This document shows positions 36,681-47,330 of a stretch of 64,000 nucleotides of DNA, piece after piece. Source of the stretch: Capitulum mitella (taxonomy: Eukaryota; Arthropoda; Thecostraca; Pollicipedomorpha; Pollicipedidae); NCBI GenBank assembly GCA_030062745.1, contig CP099846.1:22744701-22808700 (forward strand), given 5' to 3'. The translations under genes were made by a program, and so were the position numbers. The notes beneath the pieces were generated by a model that saw only the letters and a program-made list of their open reading frames with translations, had not been told where the DNA came from and did no database searches. Position 1 is the stretch's first letter; every line of letters begins with the position of its first letter.

Positions 36681-37170
36681 ATGACGAAGCTGCGGGACGC
36701 CACGGACGGTGATAGGCGACAGTGATGCGGTGTTGATGCAAGGCTTGTTAGTGGGAAGTAGGAGCGGAATGAACCTGGTGCAAGCATGCAGAGAAATCAT
36801 GAGGCTTTCTTTTTGGTCACTGCCGTAATGAACCTATATGAAGACATAATTTCGGCACGCCCTACAAAGACAGACAGACAGTCGAACGTAAATTGAAATG
36901 TTCCAGCACCAAATGCAGTCAGTGTAATTTTATTCACTTCCACAGATGTGTAGCAGCCACAAGGCAAGTAGGACAGTGGCCCTATCAACTCGGCGGCTCT
37001 GCTTACCACGAATAATTTAAACAATAGTTATTTGATGCTGTTTGGAAATATGGGCGAAAACTAAACCTACTCCAATACTACCACATTTCTACAGACTTTG
37101 GAAACTTCATCGTCACGCTGATGAACCGCTGAGGAACTGCGCACCTCAGGCATGGGAGGTCCGTGACGCC
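36680..37170. other. Spacer, no gene seen
   Basis: Mixed sequence. A 75-codon minus-strand frame (36797-37024) has no recognised motif. Confidence 0.3.
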
Positions 37171-37197
37171 CTGCCTACATGAGGGGTCATATCACAG

Positions 37198-37470
37198 TCC
37201 GGCCGTCGGCTGAGCTGTCCGACCGTTTCTCAGGGGTGTCGAACCCGATCGTCTCGCCGTCTGCAGGGGTGTCCGACCCGGCTGTCTCGCCGTCTTCAGG
37301 GGAGTCCGACTTAGCTTTCCTGCCGTCTGCAGGGGCGTCCAACCCGGCCGTCCCGCCGTCTGCAGGGGTGTCCGACCCAGCAATCGCGCCATCTGCAGGG
37401 GTGTCCGACCCAGCTGTCTCGCTATTTCCAGGGGTATTCGACCCGGCCACCGCCGCCTTCAGGAGCGTCC
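37198..37470 (+). repeat. 33-bp minisatellite inside an open frame
   Basis: CAGGGG anchors start at 37231, 37264, 37297, 37330, 37363, 37396 and 37429, exactly 33 bp apart, with degenerate units on each side. On the plus strand each unit reads as 11 residues close to PSAGVSDPAVS. Two minus-strand registers are also open through the array. The array opens a frame of 371 codons (37179-38294), the longest in the window. Its remaining 280 codons are Arg/Pro/Ala-rich, lie in CpG-dense DNA and have no domain or signal peptide. I therefore call a minisatellite and leave coding potential open at low odds. Confidence 0.85.
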
Positions 37471-38250
37471 GAGCTGCCTCACCACGTCCGCCGCGTCCAC
37501 CGCGGGTTAACGACCACGGCGTATCGTGTCATCTTCGGTCGGCGGCGGCGCGCCCCGGCCGGCCGCGCGCGCCGCCGGAAGCGCGCCGTAAAACAAAAGG
37601 CCGCGGCGGCCGCGCGTCGCGGGCCTTTCACGGCCGATCGGCGCCGATTCGCCGTGCGACCGTCGTCACGCCGCCGCCGGCCGTCGGAGGCGACGGGCGT
37701 GACCCGCCGCCGACGGCCTACGACAGAGGACGCGACTCGTCGCGGGGTCCGCGGCCGCTCGCCGGGCGGGCGCGTCGAGACCGACGGAGCCGCGCGGGCC
37801 GGCGGCTCGGCGGCGGCACTGGCCCGCATGGTTCTCTCGTTGCAAGCGAAAGCTCAGGACTAGCGAGCATGCATCATCCCGTCTGCTTTGCGCGCCGCGG
37901 ACAGCCCCAAGCGCGGTCCCGAGCTTTCAGTCCCGGCGCCCCGGCCGGGGTCTGCGTCCCGCGGCTCCCGGTCGCCGCCTCCGTCGCACCTGTGCGCGCC
38001 CTCGGGAGGACCAAGCGGCCGGCCGCCATCGATCGGACGCGGGGACTCCCTCGAGATGTGTTTGTCGCGGGCCGGAGAGGAGCGGACAGCCGGCAGAGTT
38101 GTGGCCGTCATCCCCGGAGAGCGGTCCGACCCCGCCCGGAGTTAAGCTGCCGCCTCCGGGGACTCCGGAGACGCTGTTTTCCGCACCTCTTGACGCTCAG
38201 TCCGCCGTCGCCTCTGCGCCACCGGAGGTCCGCTATCGAAACTCAGTCTC
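37470..38250. other. GC-rich island
   Basis: Very CpG-rich. GGCCGGCC occurs at 37557 and 38017. Both strands are open in long frames here (371 codons plus; 116 and 83 minus), so openness cannot be used as evidence for coding. Confidence 0.4.
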
Positions 38251-38740
38251 ACTTCGATTTGACGGCCGTTTTGACAGCCCGTCGGGACGACTAGCCACCA
38301 GCATTGCATTGCGTGGGAATGCCGTAATATGTCCAATGTATTCAACGCAAGTGTCAAGTGATAACTAAATTACCTGATGAGGGAGCTGCAAACAGTTGTA
38401 CGGTGGGGAAACTTCCAGGTCCTGCTGCTCCTTTTGTGGACTTTTTGGCTTAACTTTCGCCATGAAATCAGTTATTAATTGGAATCGCATGCTTGGATAT
38501 GACATTCAGGGTGAAGCAACTAAGCTTGATTAGAAGGAGCCCGATACCAAATATCACATTGCCAAATCACACGTTTTTAATATAATCATAATTAAAATAT
38601 GTCCGTGCACGATAGCATATTGACCAAAGGCGATTCTCTCGACACTCACAATCTCAAAAGTCACAAAATGACATCAGTCTGGAACATGCATGTGACCTCA
38701 TATTACGGAATATGTCGTTAATTAAAAGCGCAGGCAACAT
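38250..38740. other. AT-rich spacer, no gene seen
   Basis: Short AT-leaning gap between two GC-rich blocks, with only minimal frames. Confidence 0.3.
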
Positions 38741-39400
38741 ACTATCCTCCAGCTGGTCCAACGTCGTACCTCAGGGTGCCGCCGCAAACGGCCAAGTTTC
38801 CAGCCGCTTCCACTCTGCGCTCCGACAGCAGCCGGCTCGTGTTAAAACTCCCCGGCTAATCACCCTAATGCCGCTACACCGTTTCCGACCAGCTATGATT
38901 TAACCCCGGCCCGCCATAATGAAGCTAATTATGAGCCCCAGATAAATCTCCTCGCGCGTTTTTCCGGGTCGCCCCAAATTATCGAAATTAATCAGACGAC
39001 GCCGGCGGCGATGAAAAATGAGCCCCGGGCGGCGCGATCGGATTGCACGAGCGGAGTCGTCATTTGCATAGCTAATCGCTGCGTCAATCTTGCCGGGTCG
39101 TCGGCTCCGGCGCGGGGCGGCCGCCGTCGACCGGCCGGCCGGCGGCGCTCCTAAATCGGTTCCCTCGCCCATAGAAACCGCACTGAAATATGTTATTGAT
39201 CAAAACGTATTACATCCATTAGTTTTATCGTTATTAATAGCCGGTGCCGGGCGGCCGAGAGCGGCGCCGTAAATCACATCGACGGGAAGTTATAGAATTC
39301 CGCCGCTGGTCAGTCCGCCCGCCGGCCGGCCGCGTCGGCGGCGACGGCCCGCGTCGCGGTCGACGGCGGCGGGGAGCGGGTCGGGCAGCCGGCAGCGAGC
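38740..39400. promoter_or_regulatory. Strong candidate conserved non-coding element (homeodomain/POU/GATA-type sites)
   Basis: From 38855 to 39240 a GC-rich background is punctuated by AT cores: GGCTAATCACCCTAATGCC (38852), CCATAATGAAGCTAATTATG (38914-38933), AGATAAATCTC (38940-38950), CCAAATTATCGAAATTAATC (38974-38993), and the octamer ATTTGCAT (39062-39069) followed by AGCTAATCG. GGCCGGCC occurs at 39133 and 39324. Frames are short and interrupted. Homeodomain, octamer and GATA-like sites within 250 bp are typical of developmental enhancers; this is the best such candidate in the window. Confidence 0.38.
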
Positions 39401-39404
39401 CGCC

Positions 39405-39591
39405 GGAGAGTAGGGAGAGAGGAGGCAAAGACGGAGAGAGGGGGAGGGAGGGAGAAAAGGAAGAGGGGAAGAGAGAGGGAGAGAGAGAGGGAGAGAGAGG
39501 AAAAAGCAAGGAAGAGGGAAAGAGGGAGATGAATGAAGTTAGAGAGGGGAGAAGAGGAAGTCAGAGAGAGAGAGGGGAAGAGAGACCAAGG
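39405..39591. repeat. Purine-rich (GA)n tract
   Basis: Almost uninterrupted G/A on the plus strand, made of GAGAGG, GGGAGGGAGGGAG and AGAGAGAG runs with only a few pyrimidines. Frames through it encode Glu/Arg/Gly (plus) or Ser/Leu/Pro (minus) low-complexity text and are not genes. Confidence 0.9.
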
Positions 39592-40200
39592 TTGTATGAC
39601 TGCGGTAATTTGAGCTTCACGTTTATGTTTTCCAATGACAAATCCATTAGATGCTTTATCTGGCGGTGCTCATTTCTGTTTGCCCGAAATTACTGCTGAC
39701 TGCCAGAAAACTGTGCTATTTAGGCTGTTGATTCCATTATATGAAAGACATCATCTCGTTACTTCGTCGTTGCTAGCTGTGGTAACATATCGCTATTAAC
39801 GTGAATGCAAATCGTGGCTTTGCATATCTTTCAAATACACAAAACATCCCGAAACTAAAGAAACGAAGTTGTGTGCGCCTTCTGTGCATGGAAAGCGTAT
39901 GCCCTCCAGACACGGAATTTACGTGATAAATTTTATTCGAGATTTGCGGAACCAAAACAACTGGACTTACAAAACCTGGCTATCCTTGCGTCTCATACCC
40001 TTCAACACAATATATTTATCGATTTCATTCCGTTTAGACCTCCACATTGCACGTAGTTATTCAAAGCACAGATTCGGGGATTGTTTCATAGTGCGCCATG
40101 CTTCAAAGGAAGAGCAGCGTGTTAAAATGTCAGTCATCCCTGAAAGAAACCTAAGCGTCCTGACGTATTGGAACATAGCATCCTAAATATTCGTCATAAA
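39592..40200. other. AT-rich spacer, no gene seen
   Basis: Frames up to 105 codons (plus, 39869-40186) show no recognised family. Confidence 0.35.
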
Positions 40201-40620
40201 GAAGCGACGCCGGGCTCGGTAATGCCCACGTTTAAACAGTAGCGAACAGCCGGTGAGCGATCATTGGGGCCAGAATGACTCGGCTGGAATCCGGCCGCAG
40301 CGGTGGAGGTAAAGCCACCCGGAACGGCCGCTTTACGATCGGCCCGCATCAGGCCGACGGCACGTGGTGTCCTCCCGGCCGGCGCAGATGAGTCACGTGA
40401 CCTCTGACGTCAGCGGGTCATCGTCGGAGCCGGCGACAGGGCACATAAAGCCTGGTCGGGCGCGGCGGCCATGTATCAGGCCGATCAAATATTCAGACGA
40501 GGGCCATCGACCTGAATCAATACGAGGACCGGCCGGCCGACCGACCGTCGACGGATGGAGGCCGGTGAGAAGACCGGTACCGGTGGGCCGGTACCGGTCC
40601 CGAGTTCCGGTATATTGTGA
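40200..40620. promoter_or_regulatory. GC island with AP-1 / E-box / CRE cluster
   Basis: Within 24 bases lie TGAGTCA (40389-40395, AP-1 form), CACGTG (40394-40399, E-box), TGACCT (40398-40403) and the perfect palindrome TGACGTCA (40405-40412, CRE). GGCCGGCC is at 40531-40538. A GGTACCGG pair (near 40577 and 40592) is a short local duplication. The overlapping bZIP/bHLH sites make a promoter or enhancer plausible. No start site can be pinned. Confidence 0.33.
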
Positions 40621-40683
40621 GCAATGAGGAACACTGCAGCCTTCTCTGGGGTACTGGTGCGCTGCAGTGCTCCATGAGAAAAC

Positions 40684-40799
40684 TGACTTCTCTCCCTCTC
40701 TCTCGGTGTTTCACCCTCTTTCTCTTTCATTTATTCTTTCTTTTTTCTCTCCCTCTCTCTCTCTCCCTGTCCTCTCTCTCCCTCCTCTCTCTCTCTCTT

Positions 40800-40883
<84 letters not shown>
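40684..40883. repeat. (CT)n microsatellite and flanking pyrimidine tract
   Basis: A perfect (CT)38 run covers 40807-40882, preceded by imperfect CT/CCT/TTC sequence from about 40684. Frames through it read Leu/Ser repeats (plus) and Arg/Glu repeats (minus). These are artefacts of the dinucleotide. Confidence 0.95.
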
Positions 40884-40885
<2 letters not shown>

Positions 40886-41099
40886 GGGCCCTCGATCTAC
40901 CTATCGAGACTACATTAGCGGGCAGAGCCGACGCTGCGATGGACCAGAGAGCCTCCGTTTTTACCTGCCATCGATTGCCGCCCGTAAGAACGACGGCACC
41001 GACGCATCGGAATCGACGCGCAAAAACGCCGCGGCCCGAGGTCCAACTGGAAGAGAAAACAAGGCCGAGACGCACCGCAGGCGCTGTTGTGACCGGGCA
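40884..41099. other. GC-leaning unique sequence, no gene seen
   Basis: Short stretch between the CT tract and the 52-bp array, without recognised features. Confidence 0.3.
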
Positions 41100-41365
41100 A
41101 ATGGCGGCTCGCTTGTTCTCTGGTATTCTGCAGCTATGACTGTGGCTGAGCAATGGCAGCACCAGAACTCCAGCCATGTCCTGTGGCTCCGGTGGTGGCA
41201 GCGAATGGCGGCACCACAACCTCCCGGTGTGCTGCTGCTCTGGCCAGACTGGGAGAATGGTAACACCAATTTCCGCGTGTTTTGCAACTGTTTATGACTG
41301 CCATCACCAGGTGAACGGTGGTAGGAGCTTCACGCTTCTGCTGCCCCACCGGTGGCATCCACTCA
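41100..41365. repeat. 52-bp degenerate minisatellite
   Basis: AATGGCRGCACCA-type anchors start at 41100, 41152, 41204 and 41256 (52 bp apart), and a weaker one (AACGGTGG) at 41314. Units share a CTCTGG or GTGGCTC segment after the anchor. Four to five copies, well diverged. Confidence 0.7.
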
Positions 41366-42110
41366 TGCTGCCGGAGACCAGGCACATGTTCACTCCTGTG
41401 TCGTCAGATCAGATGAGTGTCGGTTCAGTCCTTGCGTCGTCATCAGTACAAGCGAAGCCACAGGCCGAATGAGTCTTGCTTCAGCCAGAAGACAACAATT
41501 AACTGAGCCGTCGGCCCGGTCGGGTTGTCACGCTTTCTGCAAACTTCGCTTCACTTTCGTAAACTTCTGTAAACTCGTAAACTTCGCAACCACTGGGCAT
41601 CGAATCATGAACTTTTCATCAGAATCATGTCTTTAAAATTCGTGAACCTGCATTTCCAGTGCGTCACTTTGTAGCCTCTCTTATCTGCGTAACTGTTTGG
41701 GGAGTACTGTTTTCGCTGGTAACCCTTACGTTCTGCCGGTGTTTTTGAACCTCTCAGTAATGACGGTGACAGTGGGCCAGTGTGATTTTCAGGCTTACAA
41801 GTCGACCTAAATCCATTTCTATTGGAAAATGCGTTAATGGGAAATAAATATTCCGAGCAATATTTTCAAATCCACTCGCAAATCTGAAGGCAAACTCGGT
41901 TGGCAGCACTCGTGATGCGTCCCTACAAACTGTTTGATTCTGTGGGCTCTTCAGAGTTCAATAAAACTGAGTTTTTCAAGTGCATGGTTGATGTGTGCTT
42001 CCTTAACGGAAAAAAAATGCTGGCATGTATCTTCAAAGGGACTCCATTACATCCAATCTGCGGTATCATGACTCCGTTTCGAAAAGAGAGAGAGAGAGAG
42101 AGCACATGGG
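41366..42110. other. AT-leaning spacer with a short GA run
   Basis: An (AG)n run lies at 42085-42102. A local cluster of GTAAACTTC-type repeats occurs near 41559-41587. No gene seen. Confidence 0.4.
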
Positions 42111-42570
42111 TCGGCAGGGGACGCGCCAGACGGCCGCGACACCTGACGCCGGGAACGTGGCAAGCAGGTGCATCCGTCATCGAGCCGGATATCCCGGGCG
42201 CCTTGAGGCCCTGTCCGGTTGGGACAGCCCCTGTGCCGATGTGAGGACGTTTCGGCTGAACGCCGTGTCGCCGCGGAGGAGCAGGAGGTCCGGCACGGTC
42301 AGAACTCCACCGCAGCGCGACGGCCGAGCGACGTTGTCCGGCACGGTGAATCACGCAGCACCTGGCGCTCCGTGAGGCCGGCGTTGTCGACGGCCGTGTC
42401 CGGTTTGGCGGGCCGGCACGGTGTAGGCGTCCCCTCCCCTGCCACCCGCCCCCGAGCCGTCACCTGTCTCCAGACGGGGCCGTCCCGGGACGCGAGGCCG
42501 GTCGATCTGGCGTCAGCCGTTCGCCAGATTGAGGCTGCGAGCTCAGAGGCCCTCCACACAGCTTTGCATT
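42110..42570. other. GC-rich island
   Basis: CpG-dense. Opposing frames of 86-143 codons overlap and have no domain. Confidence 0.4.
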
Positions 42571-45360
42571 CAGACCCTTATGAATAATCCCGGCAAAGGC
42601 GCTTCAGCCAGATGAAGTCTATGGTTTAAGTGTCGCTCAGCGCACGACAATATCCAGCGTCGATTTAGGCATTAACCACGCTCTCTCGCCGCGTTTCACC
42701 CCTTTCAAAGGCCCCTTGACTCATCGGTTCCCCAGGGACTGGAGTGTTTTAAACCATCTTCACATGTATGAAGCGAGCAAATAGAATTATGGAGTTGACA
42801 CTTTTTAATACAGATTGTCGGCTCTCATATTCGTCCCTCGGGTGGGGCGCTGCCGAGCGGGCACACACAGCAGATGGACGAGCAGACTGGCAGAACGACG
42901 GACAGACGGATACAATAGAGAGAGTGCCAGCAGACGAGCGGCAGGGCCACATGGCGCGGCAGGGGAGAGAACGCAGACGGAGAAACTTCCCCGAGCAAAC
43001 GCGTACGGGAGGAAGATGAGGGTGCAAGAAGCATGACCATGAGACACTGATGCAACTCCGGACCCCCACAAAGTCATGAAATGGAAGACGGTAGTGATTC
43101 TAGTTACCGCATCGTAGGCTTTTCTGTGTAGCTTTGGACGTAGCAGAAGGAGCTCAACACCGCAGCTGAAAGCGGCGTGAGTTACTGTACCTTTAAATGA
43201 ACATTATTTTGCTTCTTTTGATGCGGATAACGAAACTTACGATAGCGAAATATCTTTACGACGCACTTATTTCACGCAACAAATGCAGCGTTCAAACCAT
43301 TCTGGCGTGAGTGATATACGTGTTGGGATGCATGCATGTTGATGAAAAGATTCTGCACCATTGTCGTCAGAAATAGTCCTTTACAGGGAAGTTAAAGGTG
43401 TATTGCAAAGTGCAACGTCCTTTTCCGTCATTTCCTTCAGTCCCACATCAGATATTGAGAAGTACAGTGCCGCATTTGGAACAGACCGGTGTTTAACAGT
43501 CGAACACGCATGATGAAATCCACGCTGGTAAAATGTTTCAGATCGGATATAGCTTTAATCTTGTACCATTAAGTCAATCGTCCTCCCTTCAATTTACTCT
43601 CTTTTACTTGCACGGTTTTAATCAATTTCCCATAAATGAATTTAAGTCTCACCAAGGGTTAATAATGATCCTCCCTGTAGATATTTACAATGCAAATCTC
43701 TGTCCAATGATAACATTTCCCGGGGGACGCGGGGTGGAGGAATACCTAAAAAGAACGAATGACGCATATGATGGGAGCCCTGTAAACCAGTAGCGCTGCA
43801 GACAGATCCGCTGCAGACCATTGTCGCGTCAAAGAATTTCATTAATGAAAGTCAGCATCTAGGCGAGGGCGAAAAACAAGAAAACGCGCAGCTTTGGGAT
43901 GGCTGGGAGATATTTAGCCCGCTGGAGCTGCGTTTGAGTGGAATCGTTTGAAATAAGAATAAGGCAGACTCGCTGCTGAAAAACATTTGTTGACAAGGAA
44001 AGATGGAAGTCGGCCGGATTTCCTTTGTATGTATTTTTAAATAAAACCTAGAGAATATTATTTACCATCCTTCGCGTTGTGTTATTCGATCTCATCGTTG
44101 TGGTGCACTGGAACAGTGTCATCCGGCGCCGATGTTAATGCAGCGGAAAACATCATGTTACAAGCTCAAAGTCACATAAAACATCTGCAGCAAAGCTGCC
44201 TAACAGGCAGGATTAGTTTACAATATATTTTGTTCGCTATTCGTGCGTTAGAATATTAAGACCTACTTACATGATATGTGCCTCAAAATTGCTGACTCCA
44301 GCTTTAGGTAAAAACTCGCATAGTCTGCGGCACTCCTAAACCGTTTGCAAGCAGGCATAAAACAAAGTGTCGGCCTGTACCTCTGGAGGGTGGGTCTGCA
44401 CTCTGTAGCTACCCACTCAACGGGAACAACTAGTTGCCGCTCTATCGTGCCAAGTTCTGGTCCAGCTGTCTGGCTGCGCGCGGACCGGCACTGGCTAGGA
44501 CCTTTGGTCTTGCCCAAGCGCTTGTTATGCAGGAGATGCTCGGATTTTGTTCGACATGAAAACTTAATTTGTCGGCCGTCCCCTCGTCCCCCGCCAACTG
44601 ATCGCAGTCCTGAAAATGAGGGGTCTGCTCTCCAGACACCTGTTCCCTTCCATAAAAGAATGATAAATCCATTACGGGGAGTGATTGGGCAGTACGATGA
44701 AAATTAATGACAAAAGCGATGATTAATTTCGACGGGACCTACGGGCGCTGGACTGCGGCAGGAAGCAGCGCGACGGTCGACGTGGGTTTTTGGCCGTTTT
44801 TTATATAGTTCCTGATGGACGACTGCGGCGTTAAGGTTGAGTAATTAGTTTTGTCGGAGGACCTCGCATTGTGTGGATCATAAGTCGTCGCGGACAAAGG
44901 TGGGAGAGTGACTGGTGACTTGTTCGCCATCTTCTCTGTCCTTTGAAAACAACGCATGGGGTGAAACTCGTATCAATGAGTGTGATAATTTGTCCTCTGA
45001 AAGATACCGCTGCAGTTGGTACTAGAAGGCTGGCTTGAAAACGGACAAGCACATTCAGTTACGTGGATGTGATTCACATGTTCTGAATGTGGAAACCAAG
45101 TATCTACTGAAATGGAATAAAAAACATGCTTTCATTGTGTAATTTGGATACCTCCAATCAACACAGCGTGATCGGCTGTTTTAGCTATATCAGACATAGC
45201 GAAGTGCACTAGTATATCGCCATAGTATCGTACAGACTGGACACCATAGAGTCGTAACAACGGCTAAGAAACGTGCCGACCGGTCGATATATTCCAGCGC
45301 AATGATGAAAGCGCACAGCCATCGAAAGGGGAACATCTGACAGATTGATGGAAAATGCCG
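42570..45360. other. Spacer of mixed to AT-rich composition, no gene seen
   Basis: A moderately GC-rich patch (42830-43020) opens four or five competing frames of 73-106 codons on both strands. The rest is AT-leaning. No repeats with clear ends, no recognised protein. Confidence 0.4.
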
Positions 45361-45800
45361 CTAAACGGATAGCGCGATACAAATAATAGCGGGCCCGCGA
45401 CCGGACGGGACCGGGCAGGGGACGGGGGACGGGGGGACGGAGCGTCCATCTGTCCAGCCGATGATGACGCACGGCCGGCGGAGAGCCGGGCCTCGGCGCT
45501 GTCCGCCGCTCCCCGCCGACTGCGCGACGACCGTCACCGGGGAGCCATCGGCGGTAATGCTGGACCGGCGTTTTGATGGCCGTGGCGCGAGCGACGTTAC
45601 GCGCCCGGTGCGTCGCTTCGTACCCCCCCCCCCTGCCCTGGACACCGGCGTGGGCAGAGGTCGGTGCCGACGGTGAGGAAGGCGTAGGCTGCACGGCGGC
45701 AGAGGCTCCGGGTGAAGCAGATACGGATGAGTCTCTTGAGTCGTGCGAGGATGGAGCGGAGGCCAGCGGGGATGGCTGTGCGCTGCAGCCCTGAGCGAAG
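45360..45800. other. GC-rich island with C8 tract
   Basis: CpG-dense sequence with a C run at 45626-45633. Overlapping minus-strand frames of 222, 161 and 99 codons share this DNA in different registers, so at most one could be real and none shows a domain. Confidence 0.4.
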
Positions 45801-46640
45801 TATTGGCTTGGTGTTTGGACGTTCGGATCGGTGACCAAGAGACCATATGGACTGAAGAGACTTGGTTTTGCCCGCAACTAGACGAATCGTGGTCATGTTT
45901 TCGGCGTTGCGTACTGTTCAGCTGTTAGTTGGGCCAATATCGCACACCTTTAACTTTTGGCTAAACCTGCCAATGGTGTCGAAAAAGAAAGATCATCGTG
46001 TTTTACCAAATCGATCTTATCAAGGTAGGCTTGCACGCCTGCGGCGCCGCGCTTCTCTCGCAGGCTGTGGGGGTTAAAAGCTATGCTCGCAGACACGTGG
46101 TGTGGTTAGCGAGCAAAGTGGAACAACAGACGCGATCCCCTCTCTCTTAATGACTCATGCGGGATGAACACCTGTGCGACTGCCGATTGCATTGCCGAGA
46201 ACCTCAGCCGTCGCCCTGCATCCCTCTCGTATCCATTCGAGCCTCAAGGTTTCGTCACCGAGTGTCGACATCAGGGCGCGTGTGTCGAACATCACACGAC
46301 TGAGTCCAGTCTGGCCGCGGCATTAGTTTACACAGATATTCACTTTCACTCTGAACGTTTTCAAACTTGGCGGGCCAAGGTCCCATTTAGTTCATTTTCC
46401 GTCGCGCAGCACCAGATAGATAATGTTAATGTTACCCAAAATTGGAGGAACTGACGTCGAGGAGGCCTTTTTCATACCAGTGCTGCCCTATGTTGTTCAG
46501 GCATCAGCGTAGCCTGAACATTCTGTGAACAGAGTCAAACAGGTTATGCACTAGAAAAATAGTTAAGTCGTAACATGAAGCATCTCACTGGATTCCACAT
46601 GTTCATGTTGTGACTCGCGCAATATGCAGTACGACTGATG
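45800..46640. other. Spacer, no gene seen
   Basis: Mixed sequence; a 96-codon frame (46164-46454) lacks recognisable motifs. Confidence 0.35.
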
Positions 46641-47330
46641 CTTGGTGGATGTGCGCGGTGAAGTGGTCGCCTGAGTGTGGCGAAAGCCCCTTGTCCGTGT
46701 TCCTGGTGGACCGTCCGTGAGCACAGAGGAAGCGTCTCAAAATGGCGACATCGGCTCACGGGCAGGCTATTTCCTCCCCCACCGCATCTTCAGGTGCACG
46801 GCTTTGGTACACGCCGTCCGGCGGGGGCGACCGGGGAGGGGGAGGGGCACCCAAGCAGGACAGATCACTGCTGACACGGTGGGCCACATAACACAACCTC
46901 CCGGCGCCGCTCTATCGCATCGCGCGCCGACCACACTGGCGGCGGACGCCGTCGTCGACACGACGCGGCGACGCGGCCTGTCGCCCGCGACGGCCGGCGG
47001 CGGGGCGCGGCCCATTTGCGGCCGGCCGGCCACTTGTTGACCGTGTCGACGGCAGCTGTCCGGCGCCCGCCGCCGGCCGGCCGGAGCCATTTTAAAGATT
47101 GCCGGCAATGTCAATATGGCGCCGATGACGTCAGCGCCTCGCCGGCCAGTCCTCGGGGCTTTGATGCGGTGCCGGACATGGGCGGACGCCGCTTTGATGA
47201 TCTGCATGTGATGGACGGTACGTCGGCGGCGCGGCCGTGATTCAGGGGTCAGGTGAGCGGCTCGGTGCACGGCGTAACGGTTCGGCCCGCCGGCCCCCCA
47301 CGGCCCAGTGTAACCGGGTGTTTTCATAAT
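46640..47330. promoter_or_regulatory. GC island with CRE and YY1-like sites
   Basis: GGCCGGCC occurs at 47020 (overlapping copies) and 47075. The core at 47088-47140 reads GCCATTTTAAAG, then TCAATATGGCGCCGA, then the CRE palindrome TGACGTCA (47126-47133). ATGGCG is a YY1-like core. The extended TGACGTCAGCG also occurs at 40405. Promoter or enhancer is plausible but unproven. Confidence 0.3.

Noticed and set aside
37198-37470. CRISPR array
   Set aside because: Regular 33-bp spacing comes from head-to-tail similar units without unique spacers, and the window looks eukaryotic.
37179-38294. 371-codon frame as a protein-coding gene
   Set aside because: It is driven by a 33-bp minisatellite and CpG-rich composition, other frames are open over the same DNA, and there is no domain or promoter evidence.
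40617-41297. 226-codon plus-strand frame with a long Leu-Ser run
   Set aside because: It is created by the (CT)n microsatellite, in which every frame is free of stops.
45209-45877. 222-codon minus-strand frame as a gene
   Set aside because: Pro/Ser/Arg-rich, shares its DNA with a 161-codon frame in another register, and no family is recognisable.
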